Shown here in pieces: positions 38,918 to 47,152 of a stretch of 47,194 nucleotides of DNA. The stretch lies in contig QKAR01000016.1 of assembly GCA_003246335.1 (NCBI GenBank), forward strand, positions 1 through 47,194, given 5' to 3'. Source of the DNA: Spirochaetales bacterium (GTDB taxonomy: Bacteria > Spirochaetota > Spirochaetia > Treponematales > Treponemataceae). The translations under genes and the position numbers were made by a program. Numbering within the stretch: position 1 is the stretch's first letter; each line of letters opens with the position of its first letter. The notes beneath the pieces are model-generated. The model saw only the letters and a list, made by a program, of their open reading frames with translations, was not told the origin of the DNA and made no database searches.

Positions 38918-40609
38918 TCAATCGACGGGCAACTTAACGCTTACGCACGTGCCCTCGACGTTGCTGTCGACCGCGAAGGAACCGCGAATTTGCTCGACGA
39001 GAGCCTCGATCATCTCGAACCCCAGGGTATCGTTTTGATGGATATCGCCTTCGAAGCCGACGCCGTCGTCGAAGAGTCCTATGAAAATTTCCGTATCCCC
39101 AACCCGCTCAAAGACGATCCGAATTTCGCCCTTCCTGCGATTCGTGAACGCGTGCAAGACGCTGTTCGAGACTAATTCATTGAGGATGAGCGCGAGAGGC
39201 AACGCTTTCTCGATCGGCAAAAAAACGTCGTCCCCGGTCACGAGGCAGGAAATCGAAAGGCCGACGTCCGCGTATTGCGCGACGAGGAAATCGCAAAGCC
39301 CCGTTCCGTAGCGCTGCAGGTCAACGAGGCGAAAATCGGAGTAGCTGAACAAGGTCTCGTACACCAAGGAAAGCGCCATGACGCGCGAGTGCGTCGTCAT
39401 GAGGGATCGCCGAACTGTCTCGTCGGAAGAATGCTCGATTTGCAGGTTTATCATGCTCGATAGCAACTGCAAGTTATCCATTATTCGCTGCCGCAACTCG
39501 CGAAGCGTCTGGTCCTGCTCGTGAATCGTGCGGCGGTTCGCGAAACTGCGCTCTTCCGCGATATTCGCCAAAAAATTAAAAGAGTCGACGAGGTCGGCGA
39601 TCTCGTCGCGGGTGCGCCCCGGCGCGATGCGCACGTCGTACATGCCCTCGGCGAGCATTTTCGTTCGCTTGGTGAGCGTTTCGATCCTGCGAACGAGCAA
39701 GACGCGGGCGAGCGAGAGGGAAAGAAAGGACGCGAGGGCCAACGCCACGAGCATGGCGCACAAAAGAGCGATAGCGGGTGCGTTCGCCGAATCGCGAACC
39801 TCTGCCCACGGAAGCCGCACCGAAACGTATATTGGCGATTTTGCGTCGCCGACGGCTCCGGCCGCGACGAGGTATTCCCCGTCGCGCAAAGCGATGCGGC
39901 GCGCGAGGGAGTCATGATTGCCCACCGCGTACGACAGCAGGCGCGAGTCAACATCCTCACCGAACTTTACCGGCGAAATCGTGCGATACGAGCTCGTGAA
40001 TAGGGTATGGCCCGTCGCGTCGAATATTTCCAAAAAGCCGTTCGAGGGCATGCGGTTCACCGAAAAGTCCTGGTAATATTTCCGCAAGTCAAAGGCCGCG
40101 ACGAGGACGACGAAGGAACCGGACCGCGTCCATACGGGGAGCGCGAACGGCAAGGACGGGAGCCCCGTCGATTTACTCGTGATGAACTGCCCGACCGTAA
40201 ACGCCTTATTGGCCATCGCCCGCGAGAAATACTCCCGATCGGCGAGGGTGTAGCCGGTGACGTCCACACCCGACGAAATAACCAAGCCGGTGGAGTCCGC
40301 CGCGAGCAAGGTAGAATAATCCTGATACGTGAGCATTAACGCGCGTAAGTAGACGCTCAGCCGCTCGTTTCGGGACTCCTGCACGACGTCGGACTGGGAT
40401 ACGGCGAGCAGCATCTCCCGACCGTTATCGAGAATGAGTCGCTGCTCGTTCAAAAACGTTTCGCATAAGTCCGAAAGGGTTATTGTTTTTTCGCGAAGAA
40501 AGGAATTTCGATACGAATGCGCGGAAAAAAGCGCGATGACGACCGTGGGAAGGACAGCGGTAAGAACGATGATAAAAAGTTTTGTTCTGACGCGAACCTT
40601 CTTACGCAC
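38918..40609 (-). CDS. Histidine-kinase-like sensor lacking the phospho-acceptor His
   Basis: The 563-residue protein has a membrane segment (about 10-30), a dCACHE-like periplasmic sensor (about 35-275), a second membrane segment (about 278-300) and a HAMP domain. A HisKA_2/HWE-type core follows, with an HATPase domain that keeps the N box (L-I-L-N-E-L-V-S-N-S) and G box (F-D-D-G-V-G-F). The dimerisation motif normally reads E-I-H-H-R-V-K-N-N-L-Q. Here it is E-L-R-Q-R-I-M-D-N-L-Q, with Arg373 and Gln374 in place of both His. It may signal without His phosphorylation, act as a Ser/Thr-type kinase like RsbW, or be inactive. The GTG start is followed by M-R-K-K-V-R. It diverges from pheS. Confidence 0.85.
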   Translation of the reverse strand: MRKKVRVRTKLFIIVLTAVLPTVVIALFSAHSYRNSFLREKTITLSDLCETFLNEQRLILDNGREMLLAVSQSDVVQESRNERLSVYLRALMLTYQDYSTLLAADSTGLVISSGVDVTGYTLADREYFSRAMANKAFTVGQFITSKSTGLPSLPFALPVWTRSGSFVVLVAAFDLRKYYQDFSVNRMPSNGFLEIFDATGHTLFTSSYRTISPVKFGEDVDSRLLSYAVGNHDSLARRIALRDGEYLVAAGAVGDAKSPIYVSVRLPWAEVRDSANAPAIALLCAMLVALALASFLSLSLARVLLVRRIETLTKRTKMLAEGMYDVRIAPGRTRDEIADLVDSFNFLANIAEERSFANRRTIHEQDQTLRELRQRIMDNLQLLSSMINLQIEHSSDETVRRSLMTTHSRVMALSLVYETLFSYSDFRLVDLQRYGTGLCDFLVAQYADVGLSISCLVTGDDVFLPIEKALPLALILNELVSNSVLHAFTNRRKGEIRIVFERVGDTEIFIGLFDDGVGFEGDIHQNDTLGFEMIEALVEQIRGSFAVDSNVEGTCVSVKLPVD

Positions 40610-40625
40610 TCTTTACTGGGCTCCG

Positions 40626-40655
40626 TTGAAAGTGATATAAATAGGTTTATATCTT
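40626..40655 (+). promoter_or_regulatory. Candidate promoter of pheST
   Basis: TTGAAA (40626-40631) and TATCTT (40650-40655) are 18 bp apart. They are followed by an AGGAG ribosome binding site and the pheS ATG. The region overlaps a perfect inverted repeat. Confidence 0.5.
40634..40653. repeat. Perfect inverted repeat between the divergent kinase-like gene and pheS
   Basis: GATATAAA (40634-40641) and TTTATATC (40646-40653) are exact reverse complements separated by 4 bp. The palindrome covers the spacer and part of the -10 box of the pheS promoter, a typical operator position. Confidence 0.7.
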
Positions 40656-40669
40656 AACAGGAGTTATCG

Positions 40670-42226
40670 ATGGATGTACAGTCGATCGTCAAAAATCTGC
40701 ATCCGCTTGAAATCCGTGTCATCCGCGCCTACGCGCCCGGCGCCGAGCTCACGGCGGACACGCTCGTAAAAGACCTGGACTACAAGCCTGGGCACGCGAA
40801 CCAAGCGTTTTCATGGCTCGGGGGAAAGGGTCTCATAGAGGAAGTTCGCAGGGAAGCCCGCACTTTTTTTGAGATTACGGAACTTGGCAGAACTTTCGCG
40901 AAATCGGGCACGCCCGACGAGCGCATTCTCGTGCTTTTAAAGGACAAGGGCCCGCATTCCCTCCCGGAAATAGCGACGGCGCTTGGACTTGAAAATAAAG
41001 ACGTCGGCTCGGCATTCGGCACGCTATCCAAAGAAGGCGCCGTCAAAATGGACGAGAATAAGAAGGCGGCCTTCGTCGAGATGCCCAAGGGAACGCGACA
41101 CGCGATTACCGTCGCGCTCATTAGGCTCGCCGCCGAAAATCCCTCCGGGACCCTTGACCAGGCGACGCTGTCCGCGGACGAAGTTTCGGTCATGGGAACG
41201 CTCGCGAAAAAGCGAGGGGCCGCCGATTCCCCTTTCAGGGTCGCGGAGCGCGAAACCGTCGTGTATCGCCTCCTTCCCGAGGCGACGCAGGTGAAAGCCG
41301 CGCTCGACTCGGCGGGAATCACCGGGGACGAGATCGGGTCGATAACGCCCTCGATGCTTAAGTCAGGCGAATGGAAGTCGGGCTCGTTCCGCGGCTACAA
41401 CATCGCGGTTCCCCCGGCGCGCGTAATCCCGGGCCGCAACAATCCCTACGTCAGCTTCCTGGAAAGCGTTAAGGATAAGCTTTGCTCCCTCGGCTTCGAG
41501 GAATTCGACGGCCCGCTCGTCGAGACCGAGTTCTGGAACTCGGACGCGCTTTTCATGCCGCAATTCCACGCGGCCCGCGACATTCACGACGCGTATTATC
41601 TGAAAAACCCGACGACGGCGAAGTCCATCGAGGAGCCATGGCTCTCGAACGTCGCCGCCGCGCATGAAAACGGCGGGACTACGGGCAGCCGAGGATGGAA
41701 TTACTCGTTTGACCGGGAGTTCACGAAACGCCTTTTACTCAGGAGCCAGGGAACCGCGCTTTCGGCCCACCAACTCCACACGGCTAAAATTCCGGGTAAG
41801 TACTTCGGTATCGCCCGATGCTTCCGCTACGACAAAGTCGACGCGACCCATCTTTCCGACTTTTACCAAACCGAGGGTATCGTCCTCGGCGACGAGGTAA
41901 ACTTGCGGACGTTGCTCGGGTTCCTTGAAATGTTCGCGGTCGAAATCGCCGGAGCGACCGAGGTTAAGTACGTACCCGGATATTTCCCGTTCACCGAGCC
42001 TTCGGTCGAGGTGCATATTAAGCACCCCGTCCTCGGCTGGTTCGAACTCGGAGGCTCGGGCATTTTCCGCCCCGAAGTCACCCGGGCCATGGGCATCGAC
42101 GTGCCGGTTCTCGCGTGGGGAATCGGAATCGACCGTATGGCGCTGATGGCCCTCGGGTTGAATGACCTACGCGAGCTGTTCAGCTCGGACATCGAGGGCG
42201 TTCGCCTCAGAAAGGCTAAATACTAA
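40670..42226 (+). CDS. pheS: Phenylalanine--tRNA ligase alpha subunit, archaeal/eukaryotic type
   Basis: PheS charges tRNA-Phe with phenylalanine together with PheT. The 518-residue protein is much longer than the bacterial form (about 330). It has N-terminal winged-helix domains (about residues 1-190) typical of archaeal and eukaryotic alpha subunits. The class II catalytic core (about 240-518) has motif 2 around F-G-I-A-R-C-F-R-Y-D and motif 3 around A-W-G-I-G-I-D-R-M-A. This type is known in spirochaetes and is attributed to ancient transfer. AGGAG precedes the ATG. It is followed 12 bp later by pheT. Confidence 0.95.
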   Translation: MDVQSIVKNLHPLEIRVIRAYAPGAELTADTLVKDLDYKPGHANQAFSWLGGKGLIEEVRREARTFFEITELGRTFAKSGTPDERILVLLKDKGPHSLPEIATALGLENKDVGSAFGTLSKEGAVKMDENKKAAFVEMPKGTRHAITVALIRLAAENPSGTLDQATLSADEVSVMGTLAKKRGAADSPFRVAERETVVYRLLPEATQVKAALDSAGITGDEIGSITPSMLKSGEWKSGSFRGYNIAVPPARVIPGRNNPYVSFLESVKDKLCSLGFEEFDGPLVETEFWNSDALFMPQFHAARDIHDAYYLKNPTTAKSIEEPWLSNVAAAHENGGTTGSRGWNYSFDREFTKRLLLRSQGTALSAHQLHTAKIPGKYFGIARCFRYDKVDATHLSDFYQTEGIVLGDEVNLRTLLGFLEMFAVEIAGATEVKYVPGYFPFTEPSVEVHIKHPVLGWFELGGSGIFRPEVTRAMGIDVPVLAWGIGIDRMALMALGLNDLRELFSSDIEGVRLRKAKY

Positions 42227-42238
42227 GGAGATCCGGTC

Positions 42239-43963
42239 ATGCCAAAAATAGAAGTGAATGAGCGGCTGTTCTTCAGCCTGGTCGGGGAAACCTATAACTA
42301 CGACGAGCTCGAAAGCCGTCTCACCTGCGGGAAGGCCGAGCTCGACGAAAAACCCGACATGAGCGCGAACGCGGCCGAGCGAATCATCAAGATTGAGCTT
42401 AACGACACGAACCGCCCCGACCTTTGGTCCACCGCGGGAATCGCGCGCCAACTGCGCCTTCACAAAGGCGGGGCAAAACGCGACTATAAGCGTTTTTTCT
42501 CCCGCGCGGGCAAGGCACGCGACGCGCAAAACCGCGTTGTCACGGTTGACCCCGCGCTCAAGGATATCCGTCCCTTTATGGCGGCGTTCGTCATTTCCGG
42601 AAAACCCATCGACGAACCGATGCTCCTCGACATCATTCAAACGCAGGAAAAACTGTGCTGGAACTACGGCCGCAAGCGGCGCTCGATCTCTATGGGCGTA
42701 TACCGCTCCGCCTCGATTGCCTGGCCGATTTCCTATAAAGCCGTCGATCCGGACAAAACGAGCTTCGTGCCGCTTGCCTGCGACGCGCCCATGACCTGCC
42801 GCCAAATTATCACCGAGCACCCCAAGGGCAAAGAGTACGGCTGGATATTAAAGGACAAGGCGAAATTTCCCCTACTCGTCGACGCGAAAAACGAGGTTCT
42901 TTCCATGGCGCCGATCATCAACAGCGCCACGCTCGGAGCGGTGCAAGTCGGGGACAGCGACCTTCTCGTCGAGATGACGGGGACCGACATGCTCACGCTC
43001 ACGCTCGCGACCAGCATCGTCGCTTGCGATTTCGCCGACGCGGGATACGAAATCCTTCCGGTTCGGGTCGAGCATCCGTACGACACGCCCCTTGGAAAAT
43101 CGGTCACGACGCCTTTCTATTTTCAGGAATCGACCGAGGCTTCCCTGTCGGCGATCAACAAACTGCTCGGTGCCGAGCTTTCGGGGGGGGAGATTCGCGA
43201 CGCCTTGGAGCGCATGGGTTGCGAAGTCGAGATTTCGGGCGAAACCGTCAGCGTCTGGCCGCCGGAATACCGCAACGATTTCCTCCATGAAGTGGACATT
43301 ATCGAGGACGTCATGATGGGGAAGGGCATGGCGTTCTTTAAGCCGGAACGGCCCCGCGATTTCACGATCGGACGCCTGTCGCCGCTGACGCTTTTCAGCC
43401 GTAAAACGAAAAGCCTCCTCATCGGTCTCGGTTATCAGGAAATGATCTTCAATTATTTGGGTTCCGGCAAAGACTATATCGAGCGGATGAACCTCGCTGG
43501 GCACGCCGAAGGCGAAAAAGTAATCGAAATATCGAACCCGATGACCGAAAACTATCAGTTCGTTCGAGCCTCGATTTTGCCGAGCCTACTCGCAGCCGAA
43601 GCGCCTTCGGGCAACGCGGTATACCCGCATCGAATTTTCGAAATTGGAAAAGTGGCCTACCGAGACGAACAGGAAAATACCGGCACGAAGACCCGCCAGC
43701 ATGTCGGATTCCTGACCGCCGCGAATGACGCAAACTTTAACGAGGCCGCGAGCCAAGTGGCGAGCATCCTGTATTACCTTGACCACGAATATTCCGTGAC
43801 GGAATCCGATGACCCTCGCTTTATTCACGGGCGTCAGGCCTCTATCGTCGTGAAAGGCAAAAAAATCGGTATTTTTGGCGAGTTGCATCCTGGAGTCTTG
43901 GAAAATTGGACCATCACGACTCCCTGCGTCGCGGGAGAAATCGATCTGGAAGAGTTAATGTAA
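42239..43963 (+). CDS. pheT: Phenylalanine--tRNA ligase beta subunit, archaeal type
   Basis: The 574-residue protein has the compact archaeal-type beta subunit; bacterial PheT is about 800 residues with tRNA-binding extensions. It includes the B1-like N-terminus, a B3/B4-type editing region (about residues 90-230, with R-R-S-I-S-M-G-V-Y) and the B5 domain. The catalytic-like module at the C-terminus has F-N-Y-L-G-S-G-K-D and N-P-M-T-E-N-Y-Q. AAGGAG precedes the ATG. A strong terminator follows the stop codon. Confidence 0.94.
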   Translation: MPKIEVNERLFFSLVGETYNYDELESRLTCGKAELDEKPDMSANAAERIIKIELNDTNRPDLWSTAGIARQLRLHKGGAKRDYKRFFSRAGKARDAQNRVVTVDPALKDIRPFMAAFVISGKPIDEPMLLDIIQTQEKLCWNYGRKRRSISMGVYRSASIAWPISYKAVDPDKTSFVPLACDAPMTCRQIITEHPKGKEYGWILKDKAKFPLLVDAKNEVLSMAPIINSATLGAVQVGDSDLLVEMTGTDMLTLTLATSIVACDFADAGYEILPVRVEHPYDTPLGKSVTTPFYFQESTEASLSAINKLLGAELSGGEIRDALERMGCEVEISGETVSVWPPEYRNDFLHEVDIIEDVMMGKGMAFFKPERPRDFTIGRLSPLTLFSRKTKSLLIGLGYQEMIFNYLGSGKDYIERMNLAGHAEGEKVIEISNPMTENYQFVRASILPSLLAAEAPSGNAVYPHRIFEIGKVAYRDEQENTGTKTRQHVGFLTAANDANFNEAASQVASILYYLDHEYSVTESDDPRFIHGRQASIVVKGKKIGIFGELHPGVLENWTITTPCVAGEIDLEELM

Positions 43964-43990
43964 AAAGCCGCGTCTCGCGCCGTTTTCAAA

Positions 43991-44017
43991 GCCCTGCCGT
44001 CGAGGCAGGGCTTTTTT
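43991..44017 (+). terminator. Rho-independent terminator after pheT
   Basis: GCCCTGCC (43991-43998) and GGCAGGGC (44004-44011) form an 8-bp stem with a 5-nt loop followed by six T residues. On the other strand it is followed by TTTGAAAA, so it could also stop transcripts coming from rex. Confidence 0.9.
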
Positions 44018-44085
44018 ATGCGAAACGCGCGCAAGATTTAATTTTCGAAAGAAAAGCTAGCTTGTCTTTTTATGAATTGAGTAAA

Positions 44086-44754
44086 TCACTCAGAAATGCC
44101 TGAACGCAGCGCAATTCGACCCGCACCCAGTTCGCTCGCGATTTTCGCCAACCGAGAACCGATATCATCGCGATCGACGATCACGTCGGACGGAAACGCG
44201 AGGGACAGGCCGGAAAGGTCGCAAACGCCCGCAATTTGCGAATCCCCCATTGCCGTTAGCGCGTTCGTCGCGTCTTCCGGGTCCGAAATGGCGAAAACGG
44301 CAAGGCGGATGTTCATGCGGCGCACAAGATCGGGAAATTTATTCATCGGCAAAATATCATGCCCATGGCAGTCCATGCCTATGCGCACGGGATTCGAGTC
44401 AAAGACGGCGATGACGTTAAAACCATGGCGAAAAAGGGTCCCGTCGAACAAGATAGCCTCGGCAAGCGGCCCGGAACCGACCAGAAAAACGTCGGCGTAA
44501 TCATCCCCGCCTAAAAACGAAGAAAGGACCTCGATGGTATTCTGAACGGGAAAACCGCAACGCGCGCGGCCTTCCGCGCCGACCATCGACAAATCCTTAC
44601 GAACCTGGATGGCCCCTAAGCTGAGCCGATCGCCGAGAAAATCCGAAGAAAGCCACAAAGTGCCTTTATCGGCCTCTTCTCGAAACAGGCGAAGGTAGAA
44701 CGGGAGGCGACGGACGGTTGGAAGCGGGATACCCCGGGGATTCATACTACGCAT
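44086..44754 (-). CDS. rex: Redox-sensing transcriptional repressor Rex
   Basis: Rex represses fermentation and respiration genes and is released from DNA by NADH. The roughly 222-residue protein has an N-terminal winged helix (about residues 10-80, with P-T-V-R-R-L-P-F-Y-L-R and L-G-A-I-Q-V-R-K-D-L) and a Rossmann domain. The nucleotide loop reads V-G-S-G-P-L-A-E-A-I, where the usual last Gly is Ala. Later motifs are V-F-D-S-N-P and A-V-F-A-I-S. Starts at 44754 (GGAG 12 nt upstream) and 44745 are both possible; a -10-like box sits 7 bp before the latter. It lies 34 bp after nfnB and may be both cotranscribed and separately transcribed. Confidence 0.87.
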   Translation of the reverse strand: MRSMNPRGIPLPTVRRLPFYLRLFREEADKGTLWLSSDFLGDRLSLGAIQVRKDLSMVGAEGRARCGFPVQNTIEVLSSFLGGDDYADVFLVGSGPLAEAILFDGTLFRHGFNVIAVFDSNPVRIGMDCHGHDILPMNKFPDLVRRMNIRLAVFAISDPEDATNALTAMGDSQIAGVCDLSGLSLAFPSDVIVDRDDIGSRLAKIASELGAGRIALRSGISE

Positions 44755-44758
44755 TTTA
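44753..44758 (-). promoter_or_regulatory. Possible internal -10 box before rex
   Basis: TAAAAT on the minus strand ends 7 bp before the ATG at 44745. The -35 region is weak, so this is tentative. Confidence 0.3.
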
Positions 44759-44788
44759 CCGCTATCTCCGGGGTTCCGCCAGTTTTTT

Positions 44789-46285
44789 TTATAAAGAACG
44801 AAGGTACTCGTCGATACCGGCGGCGGCCTTTCGACCGTCACCCATCGCGAGGATGACCGTAGCGGCGCCTTGCACGATATCTCCGCCGGCGAACACGCCC
44901 TTCATGGAGGTTTCGCCCTTATCTCCGACGACGATGTTCCCGCGCTTATTCACCGTGAGCTCGGGAGTCGTTCCGGTGACGAGGGGATTCGACTCGTTTC
45001 CAAGGGCGACGACGCAGGCGTCGACTTCCATGGTGTATTCGCTTCCCGCGATAGCGACCGGACTGCGGCGTCCGGAGGCGTCGGGCTCGCCGAGCTCATA
45101 CCGAAGGCATTCTACCGCGCGAACGCGGCCTTTTTCGTCCCCGATAATTTTCGTGGGATTCGCGAGAAAGTCGAAAATGACGCCTTCTTCCTTCGCGTGA
45201 TGCACTTCCTCGACGCGAGCGGGCATCTCGGTCTCGGTTCTTCGGTACACGATATGAACCTCTTCGGCCCCGGTTCGAAGCGCCATGCGGGCCGCGTCCA
45301 TCGCGACGTTTCCGCCGCCGAACACGGCGACGCGTTTCGCGGTGAACAGGGGAGTGTCCGCGACGCCGCGGTCGTAGGCCTTCATCAAGTTAGATCGAGT
45401 GAGAAACTCGTTCGCGGAAAACACGCCGACGAGATCCTCGCCCTCGATGTTCATGAACTTGGGGAGTCCGGCGCCGTTCGCGACGTACACCGCGCTGAAT
45501 CCGTCCTTCTCCATCAAGTCGCGCACGGTTCGCGTGCGCCCGACGAGATAATCGCAGACGATTTCCACGCCGAGGGCTTTCAGGTTTTTTACCTCTTCGT
45601 CGACGATGGATTTCGGCAGGCGGAATTCGGGAATACCGTAGACAGTAACGCCGCCCGGCTTATGGAACGCCTCGAAAATCGTGACGGAGTGACCAAGACG
45701 CGCTAAGTCGGCGGCGGTCGTCAAACCGGAAGGCCCGGAACCGACGATCGCGATTTTCTTCCCGCTTGGGGCAGGTTTCGCGACGGAAACCGCCGCGCCT
45801 TTCTGCTTCGCGCTCGCGCGATCCGCGAGGAATCGCTCGACGCGGCCGATGGCAACGGCCTTTTCGGGATCTTTTTCGGCCTTACCGACCGTGCAGGCGG
45901 CCATGCACTGCTTTTCCTGGGGGCAGACGCGTCCGCATATGGCGGGAAGCATGCTGCTCTTGCGAATGATCGAGAAAGCGTCGTCGAATTTTCCGGCGGC
46001 GGTCTCTTTGAGGAAACCGCGGATATCGATGCCGACGGGACAGCCGGAAACGCACGGGGCGTTCGCGCAGCCAAGGCAGCGGGCCGACTCGACGACCGCT
46101 TGATCCTCGCTGTAGCCGATCGCAACTTCCTGCATATTCCGCGCGCGAACGCGCGGTTCCTGCGCGGGCATATCCTGCTGAGGGATAGCGCGCCGGTCTT
46201 TCGGGGTCAGCGTCGCGGTAGCGAGACGCGCCCGCAATTCAGAAGCCTCTTTATAGAGCGTTTCGGGATTTTTATAACCGCTCAT
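44789..46285 (-). CDS. nfnB: NfnB-like NADPH-binding flavoprotein (glutamate synthase small-chain family)
   Basis: The 498-residue protein has an N-terminal double [4Fe-4S] region (C-L-G-C-A-N-A-P-C-V-S-G-C-P near residue 58 and C-G-R-V-C-P-Q-E-K-Q-C near residue 95). An FAD site follows (V-G-S-G-P-S-G-L-T-T-A-A near residue 160), then an NADPH site (V-F-G-G-G-N-V-A-M-D-A near residue 300). With NfnA it should form the electron-bifurcating NADH-dependent ferredoxin:NADP+ oxidoreductase. Glutamate synthase small subunit and sulfide dehydrogenase SudA are alternative readings. The ATG shares bases with the nfnA stop (TAATG) and has GGGGAGGG upstream. Confidence 0.87.
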   Translation of the reverse strand: MSGYKNPETLYKEASELRARLATATLTPKDRRAIPQQDMPAQEPRVRARNMQEVAIGYSEDQAVVESARCLGCANAPCVSGCPVGIDIRGFLKETAAGKFDDAFSIIRKSSMLPAICGRVCPQEKQCMAACTVGKAEKDPEKAVAIGRVERFLADRASAKQKGAAVSVAKPAPSGKKIAIVGSGPSGLTTAADLARLGHSVTIFEAFHKPGGVTVYGIPEFRLPKSIVDEEVKNLKALGVEIVCDYLVGRTRTVRDLMEKDGFSAVYVANGAGLPKFMNIEGEDLVGVFSANEFLTRSNLMKAYDRGVADTPLFTAKRVAVFGGGNVAMDAARMALRTGAEEVHIVYRRTETEMPARVEEVHHAKEEGVIFDFLANPTKIIGDEKGRVRAVECLRYELGEPDASGRRSPVAIAGSEYTMEVDACVVALGNESNPLVTGTTPELTVNKRGNIVVGDKGETSMKGVFAGGDIVQGAATVILAMGDGRKAAAGIDEYLRSL

Positions 46286-47142
46286 TATGCCCTCCCCGTC
46301 GCGAGTTTTTCGGCAGCCGCGGTGAGCCGGCACGCGTGCTCGGCTTCCTCCGGCTTATAGGACGACAAGCGGCGCATCATCGAGTCGAAATCGACCTGAT
46401 GGCCGTCGAACTCGGGGCCGTCGACGCACACGAATTTCGTCTTTCCGCCCACGTTTACGCGGCAACCGCCGCACATGCCCGTTCCATCGACCATGATCGT
46501 ATTGAGGGACACGACGGTATGAACGTCATAGGGCTTGGTGGTGGCGGCGCAGAATTTCATCATAATGGGAGGACCGATCGCGACGACCTCGGAAGGCTTC
46601 GCGGATGACTCGCAGAACGCCTTGAGCGGCTCGGTAACGAGGGCCTTCCGACCCTTGCTGCCGTCGTCGGTGCAGATGATGAGCTCATCCGCGATCGCGG
46701 ACATTTCCTTCTCGAGCACGAGAAGGTCGGCCGTTCGGGCGCCCATGATGACGATGACTTTGTTCCCGGCCTTTTTCATAGCCTGCGCGATGGGGTGCAT
46801 CGGAGCGACGCCGATACCGCCGCCCACGCAGACCACGGGACCGTCGAACTTCTGGATATGCGTCGGTTGCCCTAGCGGGCCGAGCAAATGGGCGATCGAC
46901 TCGCCTGCGTTCATCTCCGCGAGGAGTTTAGTGGTTCCGCCGACCGCCTGGAAAATGATCGTCACCGTGCCGGCCTTTTCGTCGGCGTCGGCGATGGTCA
47001 GCGGGATACGCTCGGAGTACTCGTCGTCGAGCATCAAAATGACGAACTGTCCGGGCTTGCGGGACGCGGCTATCGCCGGCGCCTCGAGCACCATCAAGAA
47101 TACGTCTTTGGAAAGCTGTTCTTTCTTGAGAATTTTCGTCAC
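46285..47142 (-). CDS. nfnA: NfnA-like FAD/NAD-binding [2Fe-2S] subunit
   Basis: The 285-residue protein belongs to the ferredoxin-NADP reductase-like family that includes dihydroorotate dehydrogenase electron-transfer subunits. The flavin motif E-R-I-P-L-T lies near residue 44, the NAD loop V-G-G-G-I-G-V-A-P near residue 107, and the [2Fe-2S] ligands in D-G-T-G-M-C-G-G-C-R-V and F-V-C-V-D-G-P-E-F. Encoded directly before NfnB, it is the small subunit of NfnAB (or SudB). The GTG start has AAGGAA upstream, which overlaps the end of a further upstream gene. Confidence 0.88.
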   Translation of the reverse strand: MTKILKKEQLSKDVFLMVLEAPAIAASRKPGQFVILMLDDEYSERIPLTIADADEKAGTVTIIFQAVGGTTKLLAEMNAGESIAHLLGPLGQPTHIQKFDGPVVCVGGGIGVAPMHPIAQAMKKAGNKVIVIMGARTADLLVLEKEMSAIADELIICTDDGSKGRKALVTEPLKAFCESSAKPSEVVAIGPPIMMKFCAATTKPYDVHTVVSLNTIMVDGTGMCGGCRVNVGGKTKFVCVDGPEFDGHQVDFDSMMRRLSSYKPEEAEHACRLTAAAEKLATGRA

Positions 47143-47152
47143 GGAAATTTCC

